Assembly (NCBI RefSeq): GCF_019880245.1 | Contig: NZ_CP082286.1 | Coordinates: 2,250,521 to 2,314,520 of the forward strand | Reading direction: 5' to 3' | From: Halobaculum roseum | GTDB lineage: Archaea > Halobacteriota > Halobacteria > Halobacteriales > Haloferacaceae | DNA: 64,000 bases | Part shown: piece after piece, positions 18,006 through 26,295 of the stretch | Position numbering within the stretch: position 1 is the first letter of the stretch | How the letters are laid out: every line of letters begins with the position of its first letter | Made by a program: the position numbers and the translations under genes | The notes under the pieces: model-generated | Told to the model about the DNA's origin: nothing | Database searches by the model: none | The model's input: the letters and a program-made list of their open reading frames with translations, nothing else

Positions 18006-18836
18006 TATTGAACGGCTTCAAGACAACCGCCAAGTCGAGTACCGAGGGAAAAACCACGTTCAGATAACGGTAGAAGGTGTCGAGAAGCTTGACAGGGAGG
18101 GATATGAAACCCTTCTGGATACCGATCTCCGGTATGAAATCCTTCGGAAAGCGTACGAGGAGGATCGGGGGAATACATTCGTCTATATTGATGGGGACTC
18201 ACTGTTTGACGAGTTGAGTGCGTCTGCACAAGAGATCAAACGGAATCTCTGGTATCTCTCAGGAAAGGGATTGATTGACCGGTCGGGGATGTCCAACGAT
18301 TTTCAATTAGAAGGCGAAGGCCGCGATCGGTATGAGCAGTACCGTGACGAAGGGGTCCCGATTCCAAGGACTCACCCGCTTCAAAGGTATACTCAGCACA
18401 CCATAGAGCAGGGCAACCGTGAGAAGGCAGAGAACGTATTCCGGGATATTGTGGAAGTTGCGAGGGAAGAGGTGATTGTTGTGGATATGTATGCGAAGGG
18501 GCGTCTCTACGATTTGTTGGAAAGTCATGTTCCCTCCGTCGTCGACGTGAAAATCCTGGGATCTCATAAGGAGATCGGTGAGGAGAATATCGAACTCTAT
18601 CGAGAGTTCGCGGAAGGGAAAGATGGGGATGTGGAACTTCGGTACTTGGATTACTGGGAGGACTATCCATTCCATTCACGGGAAGTTGTCCGTGATCGGG
18701 AAGCTGGATGGGTCTGGGACCACACGTTTGCGGATGCAGGTGGACGACATCACACGATTAGCCAGCTTCGTCCAGTGAATCTTGAGAACGATCTCGAGGT
18801 TTTCGATGAAGCTTGGGAGGAGGCCGAAACTGTAGA

Positions 18837-19289
18837 ATGACTCAGGTCAGAAGACGGTCTCTTGAGATTCCGGTTGACGAGGATGGGATGCTGGGCCGGG
18901 GATGCCCTCGGTGTCGTTCCCAGTTCAAAATTGATCTGGAGAGGTACGAAGAACGTGGATTTATGAATATTCGATGCCCGGACTGCAGGTTCATCTCGGA
19001 ACTGGACAACTTCACTACCGGGGAACAACGAGACTACCTCTACTCAGTCTCTCGAAACTTCGCGTTGTCGACGATGGAGGACTTGATTGAAGACGTGTTT
19101 AATGGGTCCTCGAGTTCGTCGAGCGGTGAGGTTGAGATCGAAGTTAATGCGGGTGATGTCGACTTTGGACGGGTTGAAACTGAGCCGCCGACGATCTCTA
19201 TCGAGTTAGAAGAGGAGGTTTGTGATGAGTGTGGGTTCTCGTTCCAGGTAGAAATAGAGAGTAACGGTGTTTGTCCGGTGTGTCGGTGA
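18837..19289 (+). CDS. Double zinc-ribbon protein
   Basis: The start ATG at 18837 overlaps the stop of the HTH-PLD gene (ATGA), which marks translational coupling. The 150-residue protein has two zinc ribbons. The N-terminal one pairs CPRC (about residue 24) with CPDC (about residue 47), and the C-terminal one pairs CDEC with CPVC at the very end. They are joined by an acidic, Ser-rich linker. It is likely the partner of the HTH-PLD protein, perhaps as a nucleic-acid-binding or adaptor subunit. No named family recognised. Confidence 0.7.
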   Translation: MTQVRRRSLEIPVDEDGMLGRGCPRCRSQFKIDLERYEERGFMNIRCPDCRFISELDNFTTGEQRDYLYSVSRNFALSTMEDLIEDVFNGSSSSSSGEVEIEVNAGDVDFGRVETEPPTISIELEEEVCDECGFSFQVEIESNGVCPVCR

Positions 19290-19300
19290 GGCCCTGATTT

Positions 19301-19520
19301 TTACTGGCGGGGTTTGGTGGAGATCAGATACTCGTAGTCGTGTTCCTCAAGCACTTCGACATCGATTTCTTCCAAGTTTTGGACCGTCCTCCAGCCGGTC
19401 AGTCGGTACTTAGGTTGTGACGATGTCGTGGCTGCTGTAATGGATATCGTCCCGCATCACGTAGTCAGGGTCAGCCAGTTTCTCCACGATTTTGTCAGTG
19501 CCTGATGTAGACGGAGTCAT
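19301..19520 (-). pseudogene. Small frameshifted ORF
   Basis: From the ATG at 19520 the minus strand reads MTPSTSGTDKIVEKLADPDY then VMRDDIHYSSHDIVTT and meets a stop. One frame over, the reading continues PKYRLTGWRTVQNLEEIDVE and EVLEEHDYEYLIS to a stop at 19301. One base change near 19420 would join them into a protein of about 72 residues. No family recognised. Confidence 0.35.
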
Positions 19521-19590
19521 TCTCTTGCCGTACTGGTGTCCAGCCGGGCGAACCCGCTTTGAGTCCGGAATGGAGGAGGAGTGGTTTCTA

Positions 19591-19965
19591 CTACTGGTTG
19601 CGGATGGCTTTGAAGTAGTTCACAACCGGGCCGCCAAGTCCGAAGACTGCAAGCCCGGTCAGCAAGTTTCTCAATCCGGCAAAGCCGAAAATATCCCCGA
19701 TCAGGAGGTCAAGGAGGATGGAGAAGTCTAGTATCAGGGCGAGGTCGACTGCTCCGATCAAGGCAGTGATGCCGAGTACTCGGAGAACATCAGCTGCTGG
19801 GACGAATCCGTAGTAGTGCCCGACGGTTAGAGCTGCTACGAGAAGTAACAGGAGTGGCGATATTTCGTCGATACCTCGTGAGATGAGGGTCCTTTTGTCC
19901 CCTCGGTAATATCCGACGGCGAACTTCCCTGTTTGCCAGAGATCGCCAAGCAGACTCCCCGACAT
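19591..19965 (-). CDS. Small integral membrane protein
   Basis: This 124-residue protein has three likely membrane segments. They are LLLLLVAALTVGHYYGF (about 36-52), VLRVLGITALIGAVDLALIL (about 60-80) and an amphipathic stretch with GLRNLLTGLAVFGLGGPV near the end. The first 30 residues are basic and hydrophilic (GYYRGDKRTLISRG). No enzymatic motif is seen. In a suspected defence island a small membrane protein could be an effector, but this is speculation. Confidence 0.55.
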   Translation of the reverse strand: MSGSLLGDLWQTGKFAVGYYRGDKRTLISRGIDEISPLLLLLVAALTVGHYYGFVPAADVLRVLGITALIGAVDLALILDFSILLDLLIGDIFGFAGLRNLLTGLAVFGLGGPVVNYFKAIRNQ

Positions 19966-20096
19966 CCCTTCTTATCTTACCCGTGGCATTTCACGTATTC
20001 CTTCATAACCTTTGGGCTGAAAATGGTCGGAGTCCTTCGGTTCTAACGCTGTTTACTGGGCGTTTATGACACTGGCTGAGTGAGTACGATTCAACA

Positions 20097-21497
20097 ATGC
20101 CGTACATCGAGGATCTCGACGACCTACAGTGGTACCGGGAACACTTCGGTGATATCTGGCAGTCAGCCACTCTCACGTTCTCAAGTGTCGAAGTCGACGG
20201 AGTGGAAATCCCGAATGGAGAACTCGAGTTTTCCCGTGAACCTGGCGAGGAGAGTACGGAAGTCCTGTACCGTGAGGGCGCTCTTTCGATCTACAAGGTT
20301 AACTCCAACTCTCCCTTCGATCTACTGGAGCAGATAATCAACGGGGAGATACCCACGGGTGAGGGAACAGCTGAGATTGAAAGCGAGCTCCGCCGACATA
20401 ACCCCAGCAATTATTTCCAAGATGGTGTGCGGGAGGGCCGTGTCCGAGAAACCCGTCCCCGGATGGAGGTCAACGCCGCTGTCAGTATCGACATCCCAGA
20501 GGACATTGAGGACGAATACTCCGAGGTAATCGACGTGTTAGACGACCAGTTGATGCGTACCGAAGAACCGTACTACGATCTTGGACGCTGCGAAGGCTAC
20601 TACTTCGACTACATCTTCCGGTCGGATCGTGAGAGCCCAGCCCTCCTATTATTCGCTGATTCAGGGATGGAGTTCAGCATCGACGACTCCGATACGCTTG
20701 AGGTGGTTTCCCCTACAAGCCTGTTCGAGGATTTATTCGCCAGTGTGCTTCCCCAGAAGCCGTACGACGAACACAAGGGTTGGCAGATTGAGTTCGATGA
20801 GGAACAGTTGGAGTCGATGGAGAATGGCCGGTCACGGTACACCGAGGAGCTGGACTTAGAGGATATCGATGAGCTCTACGCGGTCCTGTATCTTGAGGAT
20901 GAGATGGTGAATATGGTCGAACACAACACGGGTGATAGAGTCCCAGAGAACCCTCGCTACGAAATTATGCAGGCGTTCGATCAAGACAACAACTTAGAGG
21001 GATATCTGGAGGGACACAACGCTGATTACTTCGAGGTAGCGGTGGTGAACGCCTTGAGTACGGCCGGCTGGCTTGTCCAGTGGTACGGGGATGATTCGTT
21101 CGTTATCCCCAGTTTCTCCGAAGATGTTCCAAGAGCTCAGTACAAGGAGATCGACGTTATAGCGTATCACCCGGAGAATACACAGATCCTCTTTATAGAG
21201 TGTACTAACCAGGATATCTCTGAGAAGGAGCAGATTCTGGACCGGACAGAGGCAATCAGTTCGGTGATTGACGATTATCATATCCCGACGGATATTGGGT
21301 TAATCCAACCTCTGCAAACGGTTCCGTGTGTGGCTACTCCTCAGAAGCCGGAGGAGCTGAATGACGATGTGGTAAGTGAGTTTGAGGAGAAGGGTATCGA
21401 GATCCTGCACAGTGAACGGTTGCGGGCAATCTATGCAGCGAGTCTGGATACGTCGGATACGGTGGACGCAGACACCCAGTTCATAGAGGTCATTTAA
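20097..21497 (+). CDS. Putative PD-(D/E)XK-type nuclease of unknown family
   Basis: The 466-residue protein has a unique N-terminal 300 residues and a C-terminal restriction-endonuclease-like core. The core starts with the helix YFEVAVVNALSTAGWLVQW. It then has KEIDVIAY (catalytic Asp at about residue 352) and ILFIECTNQ (Glu at about residue 368). The usual Lys of ExK is Thr here, a variant seen in some restriction-like families. A Mg-dependent DNA or RNA cleavage role is therefore plausible but not certain. An AT-rich box (CGTTTATGAC, about 20059-20066) lies about 33 bases before the start. It is separated from its neighbours and has no visible methyltransferase partner. Confidence 0.6.
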   Translation: MPYIEDLDDLQWYREHFGDIWQSATLTFSSVEVDGVEIPNGELEFSREPGEESTEVLYREGALSIYKVNSNSPFDLLEQIINGEIPTGEGTAEIESELRRHNPSNYFQDGVREGRVRETRPRMEVNAAVSIDIPEDIEDEYSEVIDVLDDQLMRTEEPYYDLGRCEGYYFDYIFRSDRESPALLLFADSGMEFSIDDSDTLEVVSPTSLFEDLFASVLPQKPYDEHKGWQIEFDEEQLESMENGRSRYTEELDLEDIDELYAVLYLEDEMVNMVEHNTGDRVPENPRYEIMQAFDQDNNLEGYLEGHNADYFEVAVVNALSTAGWLVQWYGDDSFVIPSFSEDVPRAQYKEIDVIAYHPENTQILFIECTNQDISEKEQILDRTEAISSVIDDYHIPTDIGLIQPLQTVPCVATPQKPEELNDDVVSEFEEKGIEILHSERLRAIYAASLDTSDTVDADTQFIEVI

Positions 21498-21596
21498 TTA
21501 TCTCTCCAGTGTTCTGCGACGCGTAGGTCTGGTTATTTCACTTTCACTTTGGTGACGGAGGGCTAATAGGTCTCGATATGGAACTGGTAAGTATAG

Positions 21597-22586
21597 ATGA
21601 CAACCCGAAGATCTGTCCTGAAAGGTCTCGGCTGCGCGGCTACTCTATCTCTTACCGGTGCTGGATCTGCGGTTGCCTCAACACAGTCCGGTAGTTTGGG
21701 GCAGTCCGTCAGTAGTTTCGAGGAGGAGCTGGAGGACCGAGGGTTCACGGAGTATGAGTCGTTGCAAGATTCGGGGAGTTCCCCTGACGAGGAAGGTGAG
21801 TACACTACCCGTGTTTACCACAAAGAGGAGGTTACAGAGGATATCAGGGAGGAGTCTGAAGGAGAGGTGGAACGACCGGGAGCTGTTTTCTTTGAACAGG
21901 AACTGACCGGTGACTGGGAAGGTTCCTGGACGATCGATGCATCACTGGGGAAGGTATCGAGTGAAACGGATTACGAGCTGAGCAACACGAACAACATCGA
22001 TATGAGTTTGTTCAAAATCAACGTTCCTATTCTCAGTCCTAGAGTGGACGCGGACTATACTAAGAAGAACACTACAATAGAGAACCAGACAGTGGAAGGA
22101 GGTAGTAGTGAGTCAGAAAGTTTGGTCCCGGCTCACGCAACCGGCCATATCGTAAGTTCGTATAAGAGTTTGCTGCTGAATTTCGGGTGTAACGATCTTC
22201 GTTACTCAGGTGGACTATGGCAGGATATGAGAGCGGGAAAGAAGTGGGGGAAGACGTTCGTTGCTCACGATAACGAAATTGACTACTCAAAAAGTGGAGT
22301 AGCTATGGCTCACCGCACCTATAACGCGGAATGGGACGGTGCAGAGAAGTCTTTAACAGAGGGAGTTGACGGGGACGTGTTCAACAGTCATACTGATATC
22401 CGTGGGTACCTCTCGATAGAGAGTCAAGGTGGAGATCAGCACTTGGCTGTCGGCGGGTTCTACATTAATGAGGACGAAGTCGATTTCAGTACTAGTCCCC
22501 TGTCGTCACCTGAGGTTGAAGTTACCGGAAAATCGCTTCACAAAGATATAATCTATTTAATGCGTTCCCGAGAACTCAGTGATTGA
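21597..22586 (+). CDS. Tat-exported protein of unknown function
   Basis: The 329-residue protein starts with a twin-arginine signal (TTRRSVLKG followed by a hydrophobic stretch ending AVAST). The absence of a Cys after it suggests free secretion or weak membrane attachment. The mature part is acidic with many Ser, Thr and Asn residues and short hydrophobic strands (SLFKINVPILSP, YKSLLLNFG), likely all-beta. No catalytic motif or known domain recognised. It lies in the lower-G+C island and may be element cargo. Confidence 0.65.
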   Translation: MTTRRSVLKGLGCAATLSLTGAGSAVASTQSGSLGQSVSSFEEELEDRGFTEYESLQDSGSSPDEEGEYTTRVYHKEEVTEDIREESEGEVERPGAVFFEQELTGDWEGSWTIDASLGKVSSETDYELSNTNNIDMSLFKINVPILSPRVDADYTKKNTTIENQTVEGGSSESESLVPAHATGHIVSSYKSLLLNFGCNDLRYSGGLWQDMRAGKKWGKTFVAHDNEIDYSKSGVAMAHRTYNAEWDGAEKSLTEGVDGDVFNSHTDIRGYLSIESQGGDQHLAVGGFYINEDEVDFSTSPLSSPEVEVTGKSLHKDIIYLMRSRELSD

Positions 22587-22587
22587 G

Positions 22588-22776
22588 TTAGTGTTTCTTA
22601 AGGGGGTCGGCTATCTCGGCCTGAACTATCGTATGAAAGAATGCTTTCTGTGCATTCCCATCGATAACCCTAGTGTGTCTCTTATCAGTAACTGGATTTT
22701 CAGAGAATTGCATCGGCGATATTCTTAGTGTCTTGGTTCGTAGAAGTTTTCGAAAGCCATCGATATTCTTCGTCAC
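22588..22776 (-). CDS. Fragment of an unknown gene
   Basis: A 62-residue frame (IDGFRKLLRTKTLRISP) with a GTG start is open upstream to about 22830 (FGILLNQYSGFATDQ) but has no ATG before a stop. It is probably the 3' remnant of a longer gene. The rest of 22587-22941 shows nothing else. Confidence 0.3.
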   Translation of the reverse strand: MTKNIDGFRKLLRTKTLRISPMQFSENPVTDKRHTRVIDGNAQKAFFHTIVQAEIADPLKKH

Positions 22777-22941
22777 GATTTGATCGGTGGCAAATCCAGA
22801 GTACTGGTTTAGTAAGATACCAAATCGGCTAAGGTGGATTTACCCTCCAGGTATTGGTCTTAGCTCCGTATTGAGTTTATTTTCCCCTCAATGGGTGAGG
22901 GGCTCGCTGTACTGGCGAGTTCCCGAAACACGGTGAGAACG

Positions 22942-23492
22942 ATGGCAACCAGAGACATCTACGAAACTTGCTTCGATGAAGACGTCCAAACGGAGTCGGG
23001 CGCAAACCAGTGCCCCGAGTGCGACGGCAACGTCACCACGAAGGTAAAGGAAACTGTCTGCGAGAACTGTGGCCTCGTCATCGATGAACATTGTATCGAT
23101 CACGGGCAGGAGTGGCGGGCGTACGATGCAGACGAGCGCGAGCGAACAGGCGCACCACTGACTGCGCCCCCACAATTGTGGTTTCTCAAAGAAGATAGCC
23201 CACGGAATCGATGCACACAGGAACGAACTCTCAGGCCAGAAACGGCGACGGCTGGCCCGGATGCAACGTGAGCAGACCCGTGGCCGCTGGCGGTCCAAAG
23301 CGGAACGGAATCTCGCACACGGGTTGGGCAAGGTGCGCCGGCTGGCGAGTGCGCTCGAGCTCTCCGAGTTGATCCGTGACCAAGCCTGTCAGCTCTTCCG
23401 GAGCGCTCATAAAGGAAGATCTGCTTCGTGGCAGATCCATCGAGGAAATCGTCGCAGCCAGCATCTACGGTGTCTGCCGGTATAACGACTAG
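22942..23492 (+). pseudogene. Transcription factor B (TFB) pseudogene
   Basis: The first part ([16 protein letters not shown]) has the intact TFB zinc ribbon (CPECDGNV and CENCGLVID) and the B-finger-like [15 protein letters not shown]. The frame then breaks near 23165. The core resumes in another frame with [20 protein letters not shown] and LASALELSELIRDQACQLF. It breaks again and ends LLRGRSIEEIVAASIYGVC in a third frame. The second cyclin repeat is missing. It is a decayed paralogue of the intact TFB at 25190. Confidence 0.75.
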
Positions 23493-23611
23493 TCGCAACA
23501 CGTCTTTCATCAGGTCATCGAACTCGAACCCCGAGAGGCCGTCCAACAGGGGCATCGCTGTTTAAACATCGTGTAGTCATGTGTGTCTGCTCTGTTCGAT
23601 ACTTACGGGGT

Positions 23612-23641
23612 GGTTTCTGGGCGCCACGACAGGCGAGGCGC
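23612..23641 (+). repeat. Intergenic hairpin repeat, copy 1
   Basis: GGTTTCTGG is followed by a GCGCC/GGCGC stem around an 11-base loop with CGACAGG. GCGTGCCTCG follows at 23660-23668, before the ATG at 23678. Same element as at 24612, 25131 and 40921. Confidence 0.65.
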
Positions 23642-23677
23642 GGCCGGCGAGCGGGTCGGCGTGCCTCGGAGTCGATT

Positions 23678-24601
23678 ATGGCTAGGAGCGATACAGCGGT
23701 CTCGTTCTCCGGGACCGACGGCCGACGCGACGAGATGCACAGTGCGATCGACCAGTGGCTCGACGACCTCGTGGAGGCGACCGAGTCGGCGCGAGCGAGC
23801 GAGGCGTTCCAGGAATGGCTCGATGTCCAGAGTCGCTTCCACGACTACTCGGCACGGAACACGATGCTCATCCAACAGCAGTGTCCCGAGGCACGGAAGG
23901 TCGCGGGGTACCGGACGTGGCAAGAGGAGTTCGACCGGCACGTGAAAGAGGGTGAATCGGCGATCTGGATCTGGGCACCGATCGTCACGACGCGGTGTCC
24001 CGAGTGTGAGAACGCGCCGTCGTACCACGCCGACAGTGATTGCGAGTACGACGAGACCCCGCCCGAGGAGTGGGACGAGGGTCTGGTCGGGTTCCGTCCG
24101 GTCCCCGTGTTCGATGTCTCCCAGACCGAAGGCGAGCCGTTGCCGGAACTGGAGTATGCAGCGACGGGCGACGCCGGCGATCTCGTGGAACGGTTGACCG
24201 ACGCCGCTCATCAGCTCGGCGCGTCGGTCGAGATCGTGCCCGAGGCTGCCTGGGAGCACGGCGACGCGAACGGGATCTGCTCGGAGCCGAGGCAGGCCGG
24301 CGAGAAGCCCGTGATCGAGGTTCGGGATCGCGAGAACCGTGCCGACCTCGCCCGGACGATCGTCCACGAGTACGCTCACGCCCAGCTACACGTCGGCGTC
24401 GATGACGAGACCGAGCGGGCGAAACGCGAGGTGGAGGCCGAGGCGGTCGCGTACGTGGTCACACGGTACGTCGGCTTGGACCCGAGCGGGTCGGCGTTCT
24501 ACCTCGCGTCGTGGGCGGGCGACGACGCCGGCGTGATCCGGGAGCGGCTCGACAGAATTAGCCGGACGGCAGAGACGATCATCGAACCGCTGGGCACGTA
24601 A
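23678..24601 (+). CDS. ArdC-like antirestriction / ImmA-type metallopeptidase protein
   Basis: The ATG at 23678 gives 307 residues; the frame is open upstream to 23579, but that part is the hairpin repeat. The N-terminal half resembles the ArdC ssDNA-binding domain, with RFHDYSARNTMLIQQQCP and VAGYRTWQEEFDRHVKEGE. Next comes a Cys pair segment (CPECENAPSYHADSDC). The C-terminal half holds the zinc metallopeptidase motif HEYAH (24364-24378) with a downstream EVEAEAVAYVV helix. ArdC-type proteins protect incoming conjugative DNA from host restriction, which fits the nearby secretion genes. It is followed by SWIM and TFB genes, each preceded by the same hairpin. Confidence 0.8.
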   Translation: MARSDTAVSFSGTDGRRDEMHSAIDQWLDDLVEATESARASEAFQEWLDVQSRFHDYSARNTMLIQQQCPEARKVAGYRTWQEEFDRHVKEGESAIWIWAPIVTTRCPECENAPSYHADSDCEYDETPPEEWDEGLVGFRPVPVFDVSQTEGEPLPELEYAATGDAGDLVERLTDAAHQLGASVEIVPEAAWEHGDANGICSEPRQAGEKPVIEVRDRENRADLARTIVHEYAHAQLHVGVDDETERAKREVEAEAVAYVVTRYVGLDPSGSAFYLASWAGDDAGVIRERLDRISRTAETIIEPLGT

Positions 24602-24611
24602 CAGCCCACGA

Positions 24612-24641
24612 GGTTTCTGGGCGCCGCCACGGGTGGCGCGC
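24612..24641 (+). repeat. Intergenic hairpin repeat, copy 2
   Basis: GGTTTCTGG then a GCGCC/GGCGC stem with loop GCCACGGGT. It begins 10 bases after the stop of the ArdC-like gene, and GCGTGCCTGCC follows before the ATG at 24661. Confidence 0.65.
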
Positions 24642-24660
24642 ACTCGCGTGCCTGCCAGCC

Positions 24661-25119
24661 ATGGATTCGAGCCACGTTCTCGACCGACTCGACGTCTCGA
24701 CCGGCGCTCGCCGTCGCGCCGAAACGGAACCGTTCGACTTCTCGCTCACGCGGGACGGCGTTCGCGTGACGAACCGCGGCTACGCGGAGCCGAGCGACCA
24801 CAGCTACGTCGTCACGATGGACGGCGCCCTCCCGGTCGCGTGTGAGTGTCCCGCCGACGAGCACTACGATCCCGCGTGCAAACACCGGCTCGCGGTCGCC
24901 ATCCACACGCCGGTCCGTGACGCAGCGGCGGCACGGCCCGTCGCCGACGGCGGCGTGCAGGAGCCTCCCGAGTCGGAGGCCGACAGAACGAACGACTCGG
25001 TGCCTGACCCCGATGAGTCGCCGGACGACCCCGAATGGTGCGACTGCGCTACCCTCGGGGAGCTCCCCTGTTTCGAGTGCGTTCGTCGCGGTCGCAAGCG
25101 ACTGCCTACCGAGGAGTGA
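24661..25119 (+). CDS. SWIM zinc-finger protein
   Basis: This 152-residue protein carries a SWIM motif, CECPADEHYDPACKH (about residues 61-75), which is CxC followed by CxH. The flanking sequence SYVVTMDGALPVACEC fits the family. The C-terminal half is acidic with a second Cys group (WCDCATLGELPCFEC). SWIM domains bind DNA or proteins and are common on haloarchaeal plasmids and integrated elements. It stands between the ArdC-like and TFB genes, and hairpin repeats lie on both sides. Confidence 0.8.
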   Translation: MDSSHVLDRLDVSTGARRRAETEPFDFSLTRDGVRVTNRGYAEPSDHSYVVTMDGALPVACECPADEHYDPACKHRLAVAIHTPVRDAAAARPVADGGVQEPPESEADRTNDSVPDPDESPDDPEWCDCATLGELPCFECVRRGRKRLPTEE

Positions 25120-25130
25120 GAGCACCGCGG

Positions 25131-25164
25131 GGTGTTTCTGGGCCCCGCGACGGGCGAGGGGCGC
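25131..25164 (+). repeat. Intergenic hairpin repeat, copy 3
   Basis: TGTTTCTGG then a GCCCC/GGGGC stem around an 11-base loop with CGACGGG, so the middle pair changed from G-C to C-G relative to copies 1 and 2. It begins 11 bases after the SWIM gene stop, and GCGTGCCTCG follows before the GTG at 25190. Confidence 0.65.
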
Positions 25165-25189
25165 TGAACGGCGTGCCTCGTGATCGCCT

Positions 25190-26107
25190 GTGATCGGCAC
25201 TGCTGTGTACGAACGACGGTACGACGAATCGACCCAGCAAACGGACGCGAACACCTGCCCGGACTGCGGCGGGCGGGTGACGATGACCGGCGCGGAGGCA
25301 GTCTGCGACGACTGCGGACTCGTGCTCGCAGACGAGGAAGTAGATCTCGGCCCAGAGTGGCGGTTCGCGGGAGAAGACGGCGCCCGCAAGCGGACGGGCG
25401 CCCCACGCACGCCCGCTCGGCACGACCGCGGGCTCTCGACGCGGATCGGTCGGACCCGTGACGGCAAGGGGAACGCGCTCGACGGCGACACGCGCCGTCG
25501 ATTCGCCCGGCTGCGGCGCGAGCAGCGCCGATCGAAGACGGAATCGAAGGCCGACCGCAACCGCCGACACGGGTTCACGCAGATCCGACGCATGGCGAGT
25601 GCGCTCGGCCTCGGCGACTCCCTGCGGGATCAGGCGTGTCGGCTGTTCGAGACCGCCCAGGACGACGGCCTTCTCGTGGGCCGATCGATCGAGGCGATGA
25701 GCGCCGCGGCGGTGTACGCGGCATGTCGGTGTACCGGTCGCCCCGAGACGCGGGGCGATGTGAGCCGTGTCGCGCAGGTGAGCAGGGCACGGGTGGACAA
25801 CGCCTACACGTCACTGAATCGCGAGCTGGGCCTGCCCGTGCCGCCGCGTGAGCCGGCGACGTTCCTCCCGAAACTCGTGTCGGCCCTGGAGCTTCCACGC
25901 GCGGTCGAACGGCGAGCCCGGGACGTTCTCGATGCGTCACCGTCGGTGGTCGGGACTGCCGGGCACCCTCAGGGAATTGCCGGCGGGGCGATCCTCGTCG
26001 CCGCGCGGGAGTTGAATGTCCGCGATCGGTTCAGCCAAGCGGAATTGGCGACCGCCGCGGACGTGACGCCGGTGACGCTTCGCAAGCACCGGAACGCACT
26101 CGAGTAG
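25190..26107 (+). CDS. Transcription initiation factor IIB (TFB)
   Basis: With a GTG start this is a 305-residue complete TFB. It has the N-terminal zinc ribbon (CPDCGG and CDDCGLVL), the B-finger region WRFAGEDGARKRTGAP with STRIGRT, and two cyclin-like repeats (ASALGLGDSLRDQACRLF and a second one ending VTLRKHRNALE). It recruits RNA polymerase to TBP-bound promoters. A TFB on an accessory element may direct the element's own promoters. A broken paralogue lies at 22942-23492. Confidence 0.9.
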   Translation: MIGTAVYERRYDESTQQTDANTCPDCGGRVTMTGAEAVCDDCGLVLADEEVDLGPEWRFAGEDGARKRTGAPRTPARHDRGLSTRIGRTRDGKGNALDGDTRRRFARLRREQRRSKTESKADRNRRHGFTQIRRMASALGLGDSLRDQACRLFETAQDDGLLVGRSIEAMSAAAVYAACRCTGRPETRGDVSRVAQVSRARVDNAYTSLNRELGLPVPPREPATFLPKLVSALELPRAVERRARDVLDASPSVVGTAGHPQGIAGGAILVAARELNVRDRFSQAELATAADVTPVTLRKHRNALE

Positions 26108-26127
26108 ACAGTTTCGCTGTTCTGGTG

Positions 26128-26138
26128 AGGTCTTTTTA
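26128..26138 (+). terminator. T-rich terminator after TFB
   Basis: TCTTTTTATA lies about 25 bases after the TFB stop, as expected for an archaeal oligo-T terminator. Confidence 0.4.
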
Positions 26139-26295
26139 TACCGGAGAACAAGCTGAATCAGCCGTTAGGTGGCTGGTGCAAAATGAGCGCGCAAAACTGA
26201 CCCCGAGATTCGAAACTTGACGAAGACGGCGGAGAACTCCCCGACGAGCCGGAAGCCTCCATTGACGACGAGAATGTGCGATTAACTTGGAACCG

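Larger units (their letters stand above)
16853..18840 (+). pseudogene. HTH plus PLD-like gene interrupted by an IS1595-type element
   Basis: The 5' part (16853-16995) encodes MSISDQKIHREILSFIYEKM up to DELRYY, and the 3' part (18006-18840) continues IERLQDNRQVEYRG to the stop. Removing the element and one copy of the 9-base duplication restores one open frame of about 325 residues with no other defect. The restored N-terminal 160 residues hold two winged-helix-like segments. The C-terminal part resembles a single phospholipase-D-like domain, with EEVIVVDMYAKG, VDVKILGSH, a HSREVVRD motif and WVWDHTFADAGG. That architecture occurs in proteins of defence islands. The next gene overlaps its stop (ATGA), so expression of the zinc protein may also be affected. 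A TTG at 18214 could start a short PLD-only product. Confidence 0.75.
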
